Assembly: GCA_964645405.1 (NCBI GenBank)
Contig: CAZYCA010000042.1
Coordinates: 124,001-188,000, forward strand
Length of the DNA stretch: 64,000 nucleotides
Reading direction: 5' to 3'
DNA from: JAMWDF01 sp964645405
GTDB taxonomy: Bacteria > Ratteibacteria > UBA8468 > B48-G9 > DSTR01
Shown: piece after piece, positions 34,601 to 44,100 of the stretch
How positions within the stretch are numbered: position 1 is the stretch's first letter
Layout: every line of letters starts with the position of its first letter
The notes under the pieces: generated by a model
The model's database searches: none
What the model saw: the letters and a program-made list of their open reading frames with translations, nothing else
Told to the model about the DNA's origin: nothing
Translations under genes and position numbers: made by a program

Positions 34601-35033
34601 AGAAGGTAGCCAGGAATTAAAAGACTGGTGTGCCAGAACAAGAGCTGCTGTCACCCTGGTCCATGAGCTCCATGTCTGGGGACCGGATAAATACCTTGTC
34701 TCTATCCGGGAAATGCTGTGGAAAATGGGCTACGGGACACCTTCTGTTACCACTTACCGCTACTGGGAAGAAAATCCTGTTTTAGAACCTGACAGGACGC
34801 AGTTACTCTGGATTCTTCATCGCAGCCCGGAAAAAGCTGTGGCTATCTTTTGTGATTACGGGGAAGGCGGCCAGAATCAGGTAAGAATCAATACCGAAAG
34901 ACTTGGTTTGAAACCAGCAGAGGCGATGGACTGGGAAACCAATCAACCTGTCAAACTGGCGGAAAACTGCCTTCAGTTTCCCATAAAAAAGCATGATTTA
35001 AAAATCATCATTCTTTCTCCAAAGAAAAAATGA
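31614..35033 (+). CDS. Very large exported CBM9/glycosidase-like protein heading the glycyl-radical operon
   Basis: A 1139-residue protein with an N-terminal signal peptide (residues 1-24, ...SSEDLN). Residues 30-235 look like a CBM9-type carbohydrate-binding domain (PPVLDGEIREDEWQAM near 43). A middle beta-rich section (270-480) follows. Residues 480-1139 match the 27014 and 41170 proteins by eye, with VIPPFTPIQV near 479, LELDYDGMMKVRLHL near 563 and a barrel-like region including DGIYWDNIYLQS near 880. The aspartate in that segment is a candidate catalytic residue. Four-base overlap with the FAH-family gene ties this exported protein to four cytoplasmic enzymes, so the operon probably takes a carbohydrate from outside the cell to radical chemistry inside. 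Confidence 0.75.
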   Translation: MRKNFSRFAVLVFFPFLTCLVSSEDLNKPRYRPQFIIPYLKQPPVLDGEIREDEWQAMKIKGLISQRRPNRLEFRDVEAWMGWDEKNLYIAVKSVYHPECGLITKAQPLPGDTDASFKEGDDTLEFFFAPDVTIDGNTLKAGKIYQIIMNANQAIYDIMTDTRSGTFQTGWRVKQKSAHQIKDGYWQAEIALDLSSFEIKDINGWWGFRICRNFKNPWDQSRLGINVLAFASPETMPLMKLSPLAPVVKHHSVYKEKEKKVSLKLTLTNTTSQPVSLRAVLGHNPVNQPRYEKKAELLLNPGESQELVYEVPVSDPSTYSAVSAIDVTSPDGSTVYYRRDFLWDAQAPEQIWVPVPRPDIKAVTLNLAYYPSKNKLLLQASFKNLAGRENVKKALVEVLPAAGGKRIAWKKIESFKDYGLEAALDLPASIRGEYKVQLSLSGDTSLPTEPVVEYFEREHFPWEGNRIGTSSKVIPPFTPIQVDKAKSTASVVLRHYTFTPEGLWQKVEADGKQLLAAPMTLELVQNGKLHLLTGKGVHFTRIRPEQISGKADFSGGEIKGTTSLELDYDGMMKVRLHLKQHGTSPIERLTLIIPVKTETARLMHVCGDGLRFNYGGAVPEGEGVIWESKNASRNLLLGTFIPYVWLGEERRGLCWFAENDYNWILDDKKSALVMERKSGTVFLKVHLVNRPGVFPKPVEITFGLMASPAKPLPEKPAWQKTTFNAPSEYPVRVHGSSFYWNGQMYANFPQNRDFETIRKVARANKEGKVDKEYFQRLIDSWSPETHDLDFNYNKAHILSGSNPGNYKGVIPYTNLRGDLTWIPEWRTFQDEWSYSLFRKRTTDKNRKKGSTDFTIIPVPSRQDFLLYYYQKFLENGFDGIYWDNIYLQSSFNPFYGPVYQRADGQKQPYVDIFHSRQLLKRTMTLAYEMGKPNLSMVHMTNANLIPIFSFAGSLLGWEWKYGLTDFQDRFSPEYIRAVNLPFNTGCIPVQLGGIHGEGSQELKDWCARTRAAVTLVHELHVWGPDKYLVSIREMLWKMGYGTPSVTTYRYWEENPVLEPDRTQLLWILHRSPEKAVAIFCDYGEGGQNQVRINTERLGLKPAEAMDWETNQPVKLAENCLQFPIKKHDLKIIILSPKKK

Positions 35034-35836
35034 GATACCTGCGTATAACCACGGAAGAGATGCCGGAAGGTACTTACGGTATTCTGAAAGGTGAGACTAT
35101 TTATCTTCTTGATGGCTCACCATTAGCCGGCGGCAAAAAGACAGGCAGAACCATCAGTCTGAACCAGGTGAAATCTTTCCTGCCCCCGGTGCAACCACCA
35201 AACATTATTGCTGTAGGTTTGAATTACTCAGACCATGCCCGGGAAAGTAATAAACCGCTGCCGCCAGCACCCATAATTTTTTTGAAAGCAACAACCAGTC
35301 TAACCGGTCATCTTTGCCCCATTGTCTTACCCCGGGAAGCTCCTTCCTGCGTGGATTATGAAGCGGAGCTGGTGGTAGTGATTGGTAAACCTGTCAGAAA
35401 TGTTCCGGAGGAAAAAGCCCTGGAGTATGTCTTTGGTTATACCTGCGGCAATGACGTCAGTGCCAGAGACTGCCAGTTAAAGATTGACCAGCAGTGGGCG
35501 AGAGGAAAATCTTTTGATACTTTTGCACCGGTGGGACCCTGGATAGAGACAGACTTAGATTCCTCCTTCCTGAACATCAAGCTCTTTCTCAATGGACAGT
35601 TGATGCAAAACGGAAACACTTCCAGTCTTATTTTTAATGTTCCCAGACTGGTGAGTTATCTTTCCCGGCAGATGACACTTCTTCCTGGAACTATTATTAT
35701 GACAGGTACTCCAGCTGGAGTCGGTTTTGTCAGACAACCACCTGTTTTCTTGAAACCAGGGGATACTGTGGAAGTAGAAATTGAAGACATTGGTGTTCTG
35801 CGTAACAATGTAGTAGCTGAATCAAACCATGAGTGA
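35030..35836 (+). CDS. Fumarylacetoacetate hydrolase family protein
   Basis: A 268-residue FAH-superfamily enzyme. Family motifs are NIIAVGLNYSDHARE near residue 57, the metal site VDYEAELVVVIGKP near 104, YTCGNDVSARDCQ near 136 and the C-terminal TGTPAGVGF near 225. Members hydrolyse or decarboxylate diketo acids, for example fumarylpyruvate, 2-hydroxyhepta-dienedioate and 2,4-diketo-3-deoxy-sugar acids. The short N-terminal domain (about 50 residues) is as in the bacterial single-domain type. Its position between a glycan-active exported protein and two glycyl radical enzymes suggests cleavage of a keto-deoxy intermediate. That is inference. Confidence 0.93.
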   Translation: MRYLRITTEEMPEGTYGILKGETIYLLDGSPLAGGKKTGRTISLNQVKSFLPPVQPPNIIAVGLNYSDHARESNKPLPPAPIIFLKATTSLTGHLCPIVLPREAPSCVDYEAELVVVIGKPVRNVPEEKALEYVFGYTCGNDVSARDCQLKIDQQWARGKSFDTFAPVGPWIETDLDSSFLNIKLFLNGQLMQNGNTSSLIFNVPRLVSYLSRQMTLLPGTIIMTGTPAGVGFVRQPPVFLKPGDTVEVEIEDIGVLRNNVVAESNHE

Positions 35837-37952
35837 GACAAAAATTGATGTGGAGTTTTTGCACCGACAGGGAGAATGGTTTGCTGCTGGTTTTTTTGAG
35901 AAACCTCATCTGAGTCCTTTCCGGAGGTTATCCCTGGCAGTCCGCAGGCAGCTGGAAAATGCTTTTCTGCCTGCCTATCAGGGTCAACTACTCTACCCTT
36001 CAGGAATCAATACTTTCTGGCAGACCAGAAACAATATTCTTACTTTCCATTACGCTTACTCCCTTTCCTATAACCGTCAGAGACTTATCTCTCTGATAGA
36101 AACTACCCCCAGCAAAGATGAAAGAAAGCAATGGCAGAGACTTTTGACTGCTTTAGATAGTTATCCCCTGTACTCCCTCGCGCTGATTCCTGCTGAGTTT
36201 ACTGTGGGCGGTCGGGGCTGGACACATAGTATCCCCAACTATGGTCGGGTTCTCAGACAGGGACTGGCTTCCTATAAAAAACAGATTGAACTGATAGAAA
36301 AAAAATGGCCCGGGGATATCTGCCGCCAGGATTTAGCCCTGGGATTACAGGATGTTCTGGAAGGGATACACTGCTTGCACCAGCGTCTGAGAAAACTTCT
36401 TCCTGAAAATTCTTCTTTATACCAGGACTATTTGCTTGTACCCTGGACTCCAGCCAGAAATTTCCGGCAGGCTCTTGTCGCTACCAACTTTCTTTTCTAT
36501 CTTGATGGCTGTGACAGTCTGGGACGGCTGGATGTAGAACTTGGACCTTATTACCAGAAGGATTTGAAAAATGGTTTCATTACAGAAAAACAGGCTATCT
36601 CTCTTCTTCAGAACCTGTGGAAAAACTTTGATGCTAATTCTGCCTGGAACGTTGTTGTTGGCGGTAGCCTCCCTGGTAATAGACCTGCCTATAACAGGTT
36701 TACAGAAGTCTGTTTAAAGAGCGCAGCCGGGTTTAGAAGACCAAACTTAGCCTTGCGCGTGCGCAGCGATATACCAGATAAGTACCTGGAAGCTGCCCTG
36801 GATACAATTGGTTCTGGTTGTGGAAACCCGGCAGTTTACAATGAGGAACTGTATCTTCAAGCCCTCGAAGAAAATCATCTTAATATTAATCATGAGGACC
36901 TTTACCATTATGCTTTTGGCGGCTGTACAGAAACAATGGTCCATGGCATGTCCAATGTTGGTTCTCTTGATGGGGGACTGAACCTGGCTGGTATTATGAG
37001 TAAAACATTAAAGCGGAGACTGCCACAGGCTTCTTGCTTTCAGGAAATTCTCACAGCCTTCAAGGAAGATATAACACAGGCAGTGGAAACTCTTGTCTCC
37101 CGGGTTAACTATGACCAGGAACAGAAAGCTATCTGGCGGCCTCAGGTTATCCGGACACTCCTGGTGGATGATTGTCTGGCTTCAGGCAGGGAGTTCAACA
37201 GCGGTGGTGCCAGATACAACTGGAGTGTGATTAATGTGGGCGGGTTAGCCAATGTGGCTGATTCGCTTCTGGCAGTAAAAAAACTGGTTTTTGAAGAAAG
37301 ATATATCACGGGAAAACAACTGCAGGAGACACTGGAACAGGATTTTCAGAACCGACCGGATATACTGCAGAAGGTAAAACAGTATCCTAAGTATGGTAAT
37401 GATGACGATGAAGTGGACTCTCTGGCGGTAGAAGTTTCAGATTATGTTTTCCAGCAGTTAACCAGTAGAGCCTGCTGGCGAGGCGGGAGGTTTTTACCAG
37501 GATGTCTGCTTTTTGTCACCTATGTTGGTGCTGGAGAAAACGTTCCTGCCACTGCTGATGGTCGCCGGAAAGGCCAGCCGATTGCCGATTCTATTGGACC
37601 TTACTTCGGCCGGGAAAAGAAGGGTCCGACTGCCATGCTGAAATCAGTGGCGAAACTCCACCAGAAAAAAGCCGCTGGTACTCTGGTGTTGAACATTCGT
37701 TTAAGTAAAAATCTTTTTAATTCTCCTGGTGGTAGACAGGCAGTAAAGAATCTAATTAAAACTTACTTTTCTCTTGGGGGGATGCAGATACAGCTGAATG
37801 TGGTGGACCAGAAAGTTTTGCAGGAGGCATTAGAACAACCAGAAAAGTTTGCTGATTTGATTGTCCGGGTGGGCGGTTACTCAGAATACTTTAACCGCCT
37901 GGATAGAAAACTGAAAGAGACTATTATTGCCAGAACAGAATTTGGCTTTTAA
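35829..37952 (+). CDS. Glycyl radical enzyme 1 (pyruvate formate-lyase/dehydratase family)
   Basis: A 707-residue glycyl radical enzyme. The C-terminal radical loop is VRVGGYSEYF with G683 as the radical site. The active-site cysteine is C366 in FGGCTE, with the C-x-E arrangement typical of glycyl radical dehydratases and lyases rather than the C-C pair of pyruvate formate-lyase. The DDCLASGREFNSGGARYNW and NVADSLLAVKKLVFEE stretches are family hallmarks. It is somewhat shorter than most members (about 780-850) because the N-terminal helical part is reduced. It overlaps the FAH gene by 8 nt and precedes a second, different glycyl radical enzyme by two bases. Substrate unknown; oxygen-sensitive, so strictly anaerobic metabolism. 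Confidence 0.94.
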   Translation: MSETKIDVEFLHRQGEWFAAGFFEKPHLSPFRRLSLAVRRQLENAFLPAYQGQLLYPSGINTFWQTRNNILTFHYAYSLSYNRQRLISLIETTPSKDERKQWQRLLTALDSYPLYSLALIPAEFTVGGRGWTHSIPNYGRVLRQGLASYKKQIELIEKKWPGDICRQDLALGLQDVLEGIHCLHQRLRKLLPENSSLYQDYLLVPWTPARNFRQALVATNFLFYLDGCDSLGRLDVELGPYYQKDLKNGFITEKQAISLLQNLWKNFDANSAWNVVVGGSLPGNRPAYNRFTEVCLKSAAGFRRPNLALRVRSDIPDKYLEAALDTIGSGCGNPAVYNEELYLQALEENHLNINHEDLYHYAFGGCTETMVHGMSNVGSLDGGLNLAGIMSKTLKRRLPQASCFQEILTAFKEDITQAVETLVSRVNYDQEQKAIWRPQVIRTLLVDDCLASGREFNSGGARYNWSVINVGGLANVADSLLAVKKLVFEERYITGKQLQETLEQDFQNRPDILQKVKQYPKYGNDDDEVDSLAVEVSDYVFQQLTSRACWRGGRFLPGCLLFVTYVGAGENVPATADGRRKGQPIADSIGPYFGREKKGPTAMLKSVAKLHQKKAAGTLVLNIRLSKNLFNSPGGRQAVKNLIKTYFSLGGMQIQLNVVDQKVLQEALEQPEKFADLIVRVGGYSEYFNRLDRKLKETIIARTEFGF

Positions 37953-37954
37953 CC

Positions 37955-40243
37955 ATGAAAAGATTAGAAATTCTTAAGAAGGATGTGCTGTCCAGACACG
38001 GTTCCTTTATTCCGGGCCAGAATCCTTTTCTCCGTGATGTGGCGCTGTGGCGTGCCTGGAAGCCCGGGCTTTCTGTAGTACAAATCAGGGCTGCGTTTTT
38101 GAAAGAGCTTGTAGAAATCGCACCTGTTGCTATTTTCCCCGGCTGGCAACTGGCAGGCGAACATTTACCGCTTCCTGGTTTCGGTTTTTGTTCTCCCCGG
38201 TTCAAAACACAGGCGGAAGTTTATCTGAAAAAACTGGGGCTTGCGGAAAAAGAAAGACAAAAGGTCAAGAAATGTGTTTTCAGATGGATAGAAGGATTTC
38301 CCCTGCAGGCAGTGGGAGAAGTCAATGGGGAAAGAATTAAAGGTGGAGGCAGCTGGGGTAAAGGAGTGGTTTACTGGGCGCTGGGATGGGTAGAGAACCA
38401 TTCTGTAAGAGACTATGCCATGCTTCTTCGCTCAGGTTACAGTGGACTAAAAAAGAAGATAGAAGACTACTTAAAACAATCTTTTGCCTCTCATATTGAT
38501 TTCGTCCAGAAAGAAAATTTCTGGAAGGCAGCTATCTCTGTATGCGAGGCAGGAATTCGCCTTGGCCAACGTTATGCAGTCCTGGCAGAAGAGATGGCAG
38601 CTAAGGCTTCCTCCCCTGAAGAAAAAGCTCGTCTGCAAAAAATCGCCGCAGTCTGCCGCCAGGTCCCGGGAAATGGTGCCAGAAGTTTCCGGGAAGCTAC
38701 CCAGGCTCTCTGGTTTGGCCATATTCTTACCTGTGGAGAAGATGGTATCAATGCTAACTCTATTGGTCGTCTGGACCAGATTCTTTATCCTTACTACAGG
38801 AAAGATGTGCGTGCTGGTCGTCTCACCAGAGAACAAGCGGTTTCCCTTATGGAGGAACTTGCCTGCAAGATGTATCTGGATTATGATGTCCAGGCTATTA
38901 CCCTGGGCGGTCTCACACCTGAAGGAAAGGATGCTTGCAATGAGATGACCAGAATTATCCTTGAAAGTACAGAAAACTTCGGTCTTGTCCGCGACGTTTC
39001 TGTAAGACTTCACCGCAAAACGCCAGAAGATATCTTAAATCAGTGCGCCAGAATGGTCATCCGTGGAGGAGGTATACCTTTCTTTTTTAATGATGAGTGT
39101 TTTATCAGGGCACTGACTGACAGGGGTATTGCCTTGAGAGATGCCCGTGATTATGCCCCTATTGGCTGTATTGAACTGACCATTCCGGGGAAGACTAATC
39201 CCCATGCTGTCTCTGGCTGGTTTTGCTCCACAAAATGTTTAGAACTGGCTCTTTTTGACGGCCAGGATCCAAAAACAGGAGAACAGTTAGGAGTAAAAAC
39301 CGGAAGGTTAGACCAGTACCGGTCTTATGATGAGTTCCTTCAGGCTTATTTTACCCAGGTGGAATACTTTGTCCGAAACCTTGTTTACCAGATTAGCCGG
39401 GGAGAATTAGCCCAGAGGGAAAGAGGACCACTGCCGTGCTGGTCTTTACTGACTGAGGACTGCCTCAAACGGGGACGGGATATCACAGATGGGGGTGCTA
39501 TCTACAATTACCATTCTGTCTGTTTCCTTGGAACTGCAAATACTGCTGATTCCTTAATGGCTGTCAAAAAACTGGTTTTTGAACAGGGAAGAATCCCGGC
39601 TTCTGAGTTGTTACAAGCCTTAAGAAGGGACTTTCAGGGTCAGGAAAGCTTGAGACAGTTATTGTTAAAGGGAGCTCCCAAATATGGCAATGACAACCCG
39701 CAGGTGGATACTATTGCCAGTCAGGTAGCCAGCCATTTCATTGATTTAATGGATTCTTACCGGACGCCGTTAGGCAGCAAATTCTTTGTGCATCTTTTCT
39801 CTTTCAGGTGCAATCTGGACTTTGGTAGCTACCTGGGAGCCACCCCTGATGGCAGGAAAAGTGGTGAACCTATTGCTTATTCTCTCTCTGCCCACCAAGG
39901 TAGAGACACCAGGGGAGTTACAGCGATGTTAAATTCTCTGGCAAGACTTCCCCATCACCGGGCTGCAGGTGCCTCAGCCTGCATCATAGATATAGACCCA
40001 AAAGTAGTAGCCGGAGATTCAGGCAGAGAAAGACTGGTTTCCCTTTTGCAGTCTGCAGTGTTTCTTGGTGTTGGCCAGCTACAAATCAATGTAGTCACTG
40101 CAGAAAGATTGAAAAAGGCGCAGGAAGACCCGGAAAAATACGGCAACATACCAGTGCGTGTGGCTGGTTACTCTCAGATTTTCAGGTTAATAGAGAAACC
40201 ATTGCAGGACCATATCATCGCCAGAACCAAACATGGACATTAA
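37955..40243 (+). CDS. Glycyl radical enzyme 2 (dehydratase/lyase-like)
   Basis: A 762-residue glycyl radical enzyme clearly different from its upstream neighbour. Radical loop VRVAGYSQIF places G738. The active-site cysteine is C405 in APIGCIEL, again with C-x-E. EDCLKRGRDITDGGAIYNY and NTADSLMAVKKLVFEQ match the family. The N-terminal 230 residues share little with the first enzyme beyond the general fold. One activating enzyme directly follows and overlaps by 11 nt, so it probably serves both. The substrate pocket cannot be matched by eye to glycerol, propanediol, choline, hydroxyproline or isethionate enzymes with any certainty. Confidence 0.94.
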   Translation: MKRLEILKKDVLSRHGSFIPGQNPFLRDVALWRAWKPGLSVVQIRAAFLKELVEIAPVAIFPGWQLAGEHLPLPGFGFCSPRFKTQAEVYLKKLGLAEKERQKVKKCVFRWIEGFPLQAVGEVNGERIKGGGSWGKGVVYWALGWVENHSVRDYAMLLRSGYSGLKKKIEDYLKQSFASHIDFVQKENFWKAAISVCEAGIRLGQRYAVLAEEMAAKASSPEEKARLQKIAAVCRQVPGNGARSFREATQALWFGHILTCGEDGINANSIGRLDQILYPYYRKDVRAGRLTREQAVSLMEELACKMYLDYDVQAITLGGLTPEGKDACNEMTRIILESTENFGLVRDVSVRLHRKTPEDILNQCARMVIRGGGIPFFFNDECFIRALTDRGIALRDARDYAPIGCIELTIPGKTNPHAVSGWFCSTKCLELALFDGQDPKTGEQLGVKTGRLDQYRSYDEFLQAYFTQVEYFVRNLVYQISRGELAQRERGPLPCWSLLTEDCLKRGRDITDGGAIYNYHSVCFLGTANTADSLMAVKKLVFEQGRIPASELLQALRRDFQGQESLRQLLLKGAPKYGNDNPQVDTIASQVASHFIDLMDSYRTPLGSKFFVHLFSFRCNLDFGSYLGATPDGRKSGEPIAYSLSAHQGRDTRGVTAMLNSLARLPHHRAAGASACIIDIDPKVVAGDSGRERLVSLLQSAVFLGVGQLQINVVTAERLKKAQEDPEKYGNIPVRVAGYSQIFRLIEKPLQDHIIARTKHGH

Positions 40244-41168
40244 AAAAAAATCCCTGAGAAGAAACCGGGTGAAAGCGCCAGTCTTTAATATTCAACGTTT
40301 CTGTATCCATGACGGACCCGGTATCAGAACCACAGTTTTTTTAAAAGGCTGTAATCTTAACTGCTGGTGGTGTCACAATCCCGAAGGAAAGCAAGCCAAA
40401 CCCCAGCTGATGTTCTATGCGAACAAATGTCTTGGTTGCGCCGCCTGTGTTAAGTTCTGCCCTTCAGGTGCCAGAAGCATACACGACGGAAAAATCGTTT
40501 TTCAGCGGCAGCTGTGTAAAAACTGCTTTGCCTGCGTGGAGGTCTGTCCCGGTGAAGCGTTAATCAGGTCTGGAGAAATAAAGACAGTAGAAGAAATTTT
40601 TCAGGAAGTCATCCGGGATAAACCATTCTATGAAACTTCCGGTGGTGGAGTAACTGTTTCCGGAGGTGAGCCATTGCTTTATCCTTATTTTGTGAAAAAT
40701 CTTTTTATTAGATTGAAAAAAAATTCTATTCCTACTGCCATAGAGACAGCTGGCAATTTACCCTGGGAAAATTTCAGGACTGTCTTACCATGGACAGACC
40801 TCTTTCTTTACGATTTAAAAACAGCTGAGGAAAAGTCTCTTAAACAGGCCACCGGTGCCTCGCTACCTCTTATTCTTAAAAACCTGAAAAGTCTGTTAAA
40901 GGCTGGTGCTGGTGTCCTTATCAGAATCCCGCTGGTACCCGGTTTCAATGATTTGCCAGGGCAGCGGGAAAAAATGGTTAATCTGATAAAGGAAATCCCG
41001 GGAAAGTTTCAGGTGGAACTTTTGAAGTATAACTACTTAGCCAGTGGTAAGTACCGGGCTCTAAACCTCAATTCAGAGCAAACGATTACTCCTGAACAGG
41101 CAGAAAGTTCCTTTCAGAAAGCAGTTTCCTTCCTTAACAAAAGTAAAATCCCACTGCTGATAGACTGA
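40233..41168 (+). CDS. Glycyl radical enzyme activating enzyme (radical SAM with two ferredoxin clusters)
   Basis: A 311-residue activase that uses S-adenosylmethionine to abstract hydrogen from the target glycine. The radical SAM cluster cysteines are C40, C44 and C47 in GCNLNCWWC, preceded by the activase hallmark DGPGIRTTVF. An insertion at residues 65-105 carries two [4Fe-4S] ferredoxin motifs (CLGCAACVKFC and CKNCFACVEVC), as in activases of dehydratase-type glycyl radical enzymes but not PflA. The SAM-binding SGGEPLL follows near residue 145. It is the last gene of the operon and converges on the minus-strand gene at 41170. Confidence 0.96.
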   Translation: MDIKKKSLRRNRVKAPVFNIQRFCIHDGPGIRTTVFLKGCNLNCWWCHNPEGKQAKPQLMFYANKCLGCAACVKFCPSGARSIHDGKIVFQRQLCKNCFACVEVCPGEALIRSGEIKTVEEIFQEVIRDKPFYETSGGGVTVSGGEPLLYPYFVKNLFIRLKKNSIPTAIETAGNLPWENFRTVLPWTDLFLYDLKTAEEKSLKQATGASLPLILKNLKSLLKAGAGVLIRIPLVPGFNDLPGQREKMVNLIKEIPGKFQVELLKYNYLASGKYRALNLNSEQTITPEQAESSFQKAVSFLNKSKIPLLID

Positions 41169-41169
41169 T

Positions 41170-44100
41170 TTATTCCGCCTCTACAGCTAAAATCCGGTAA
41201 TCATGCCAGTCAATCCGGAAAGGACTGGTTAATTTGAAAAGTCCATTCTCAAAAGAAGTCTCCACCGCCTGTCCTGTCTCTAAATCATAGATTTTTTTCA
41301 CTTCCGGAAGGCTCTTACTCCCTAAAAGTCTTGTGGCATCGAAAGTTGTCCCGGCCAGGTACTGGTCCTGTCTGGAAGCATTGAAGAAAATAATAACTGC
41401 AGTTTTTCTTTCCGCATTCTGGTAAACAGAAGCACAGATTTCTTTTCCCGCAGGTTGTACCATAACAGATGTCTGCCAGTAGCCAGCAAAAAGACATTTA
41501 GCTGTATCTGAATAATCAAGCACATACTCTAATTTCTTTTTCAGCTCTTTACTGAACCGGGGGATATCATGAGAAAGACAGATAGCATCCACACTGCGTT
41601 TAATTTTCCTGTCCAGGGCCGGGTCTTTCTTGCTTTCATAACCCCGGAACCAGGGATACGGAATAAGAGTGGTGCTTTTTGTTCTGGTCATCGCCCGGAA
41701 CTCATCCAGTGTCCACTGTTCCAGAGCAGTAATATCTTCTGCATCAGCATACCAGTCATTCTCCACCATCCAGAAAACCTGATTCCACGGCATATCCACA
41801 TGCATATTCATAATCCAGCATGGTGGCCGCATCAATTCCCAGCCCATAACATTAAGCCGTTTACACAATTCCCTCCTGTATATCAGATTCCACTTCTCAT
41901 CCATCCTTCCCAGCTCCGGGTCATACTCACGCACAGTCCCGATGGAAGAGTTATCCCACCAGGTACCGTTTACCCCGCACTTTTCTATTAAAAGTTTGTG
42001 GTACCAGACAAAATTATCAGTCTGACTCTTTGTCCAGTTGACCCCGGTAGGAGTTAACTGTTCATCTGTGGTCCATTGAATTGTCCCCTGATAGTTCCAC
42101 CTGCCAGCATCAGTAGCAGCGTTACGATTTGCCTTCCAGTTACTCTTACCCAGCCATTCACCACCAAAAGTTTTGAACTCTTCCGGTCCCATCCCTGTCA
42201 TCCAGGTAGAACCATAAAGAGCAATCCTGGCTCCCTCCTGAATTTGCTTGACATAATGTCCTACCCACCACCGGTACTCCTGCCCCTCCTTCTGCTCCCG
42301 CGGACCGTAAAGCAGAAATTTTCTCAGAGCATGGAAATCCTCTTCCCTGTGTAAAGCATAGCCATCAACAGAATCACCCCAGTAACGGTAACCTCTGGTG
42401 TCATGAGCCATAAAGTTTTCTGAAAGTCTTGTCCGGTAACGGGAATCATTGGGTTTCACCGGAGCTGCCTGCAGGGCAAACTGTATTTTCCTTTCCCCGG
42501 AAAGGGAAACAGGACCAGCCAGAAGCCTTATTCTCGCACGGACAGTTCTGTCCTTCAGCCTTTCCACCACCAGCATTGCCTGATTATCTTTTAATTCCCA
42601 GCCTGCATCGCTCCAGGCAAAAAACCACAGCCCTCTGTCTCCATTGCCAATATAGGTAATGGGCACAAAAGATTTCCAGTCTTTTGTTTTCTTACTGTAC
42701 TTGAGAAGACTGGTGCTCTGAAAATGAATACCGGGGCTAGCCGGAATAGCCCCGAAATAGTTACCATATCTTCCATCTCCCATCCTCTGAACATACAGGG
42801 TGTCTACCGGAAAAGGCAGGTTCCAGCGGTCCCCGGGGCTATCCCGGAAATCAATAACAAGGTCCAGTGCTTCTGCTGTCAGAGATGTCTCTGGTTTCAG
42901 GTTTAAAGTAACCTGGTACCAGCCATCGTAATCCATCCTGGAGTTGGCCAGAATAGATAACCCTGCTGCCAGTATTGTTGCCTCACACTGTGCCTGGTGC
43001 TTAGCACCGGAAAGTTGAATCTGTGATTCCTTAAACGGAACAACCTTACCTGCCTGCAGCAATTCCAGCCTGATGGGTGCAGCCAGAAGCGGTTCTATCT
43101 TTCCCAGATTACCTGTCGGCGGGGCTACGGTAATCTGCTGGGGAAGTCCATTACCGCCAATGCTATAGGTTCTTCCCCAGACAGAAACATTGTTTCCTTT
43201 AACTTCTACCGGAGTAAAAGGAGGGATAACCTCATCACTTAACCCGATAGTATTGCGTTCCCAGACGTAGTGCTTGCGCTGGAAGTTAGCTATCTTCTCT
43301 GAAAGGACTTTCTTTTCGGTGCTGTCCAGAAGTTGAATGAGAGCTTCATATTCTCCATCAGGCAGTTCCGGAAGAGAAAGAAGCGTACAACCAGTTAGAT
43401 TAGTGACAAGACCTTTCCCCTGACTGATAACTTCCTTTGCCCCTTTCTTTCTTACCTTCACAGAAAAACTTTCTGCTTTCTGAATGGCAGGCGGCACTCC
43501 GAAGAAATCTAAATCTACAGAAACTTCTGCTTTATTAGAATAAGGAAGATAGGCGAAACGGTATTCCCATTCCCCGCTCTGCGGCCTGCCAGCCAGCCAG
43601 GGCTCCAGATACTTTTTTCGGAATCCCTCATCAAACCTGAGGAAAGGGGAACGGTTATGGTAAAGGGTATACGTTTTTCCGCCTTCCTTATAACTGGCAA
43701 CAATCTCAAAATAGTTGCGCGCTTTAGTGTTTACATCAACAGGACTTACTGGAAGGTTTTTTGCTACCCAGTTTAACGACTTACTCTGGCCCCGGCTAAC
43801 TGTGGCTGACTGTTTATTCTGGTAAATTACCTTACCTTCAGCGTTTTCCACCATTACTTCCACATCCACTGTCACAGGATTTTCTCTGGTACCGGTGATT
43901 GTCACCAGAGTATTCAACTCTCCAGCCATCACCTCACCCAGTCGCTGAAACTGAAAAACCGGATTACCTTCCTCAAACTGCACTTCAGCAAATCTCCCCC
44001 AGGAAAGCCAGGGTGCATTAACCCAGCCTGCAAAATAAATACCGCCACAAAAATCTGTTCTCACCAGTTGCATCACCAGACTCCTGCCTTCTAATTTTGT

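Noticed and set aside
38471..39013. A 180-codon minus-strand frame opposite glycyl radical enzyme 2
   Set aside because: Entirely antisense to a clear enzyme, with low-complexity, motif-free translation.
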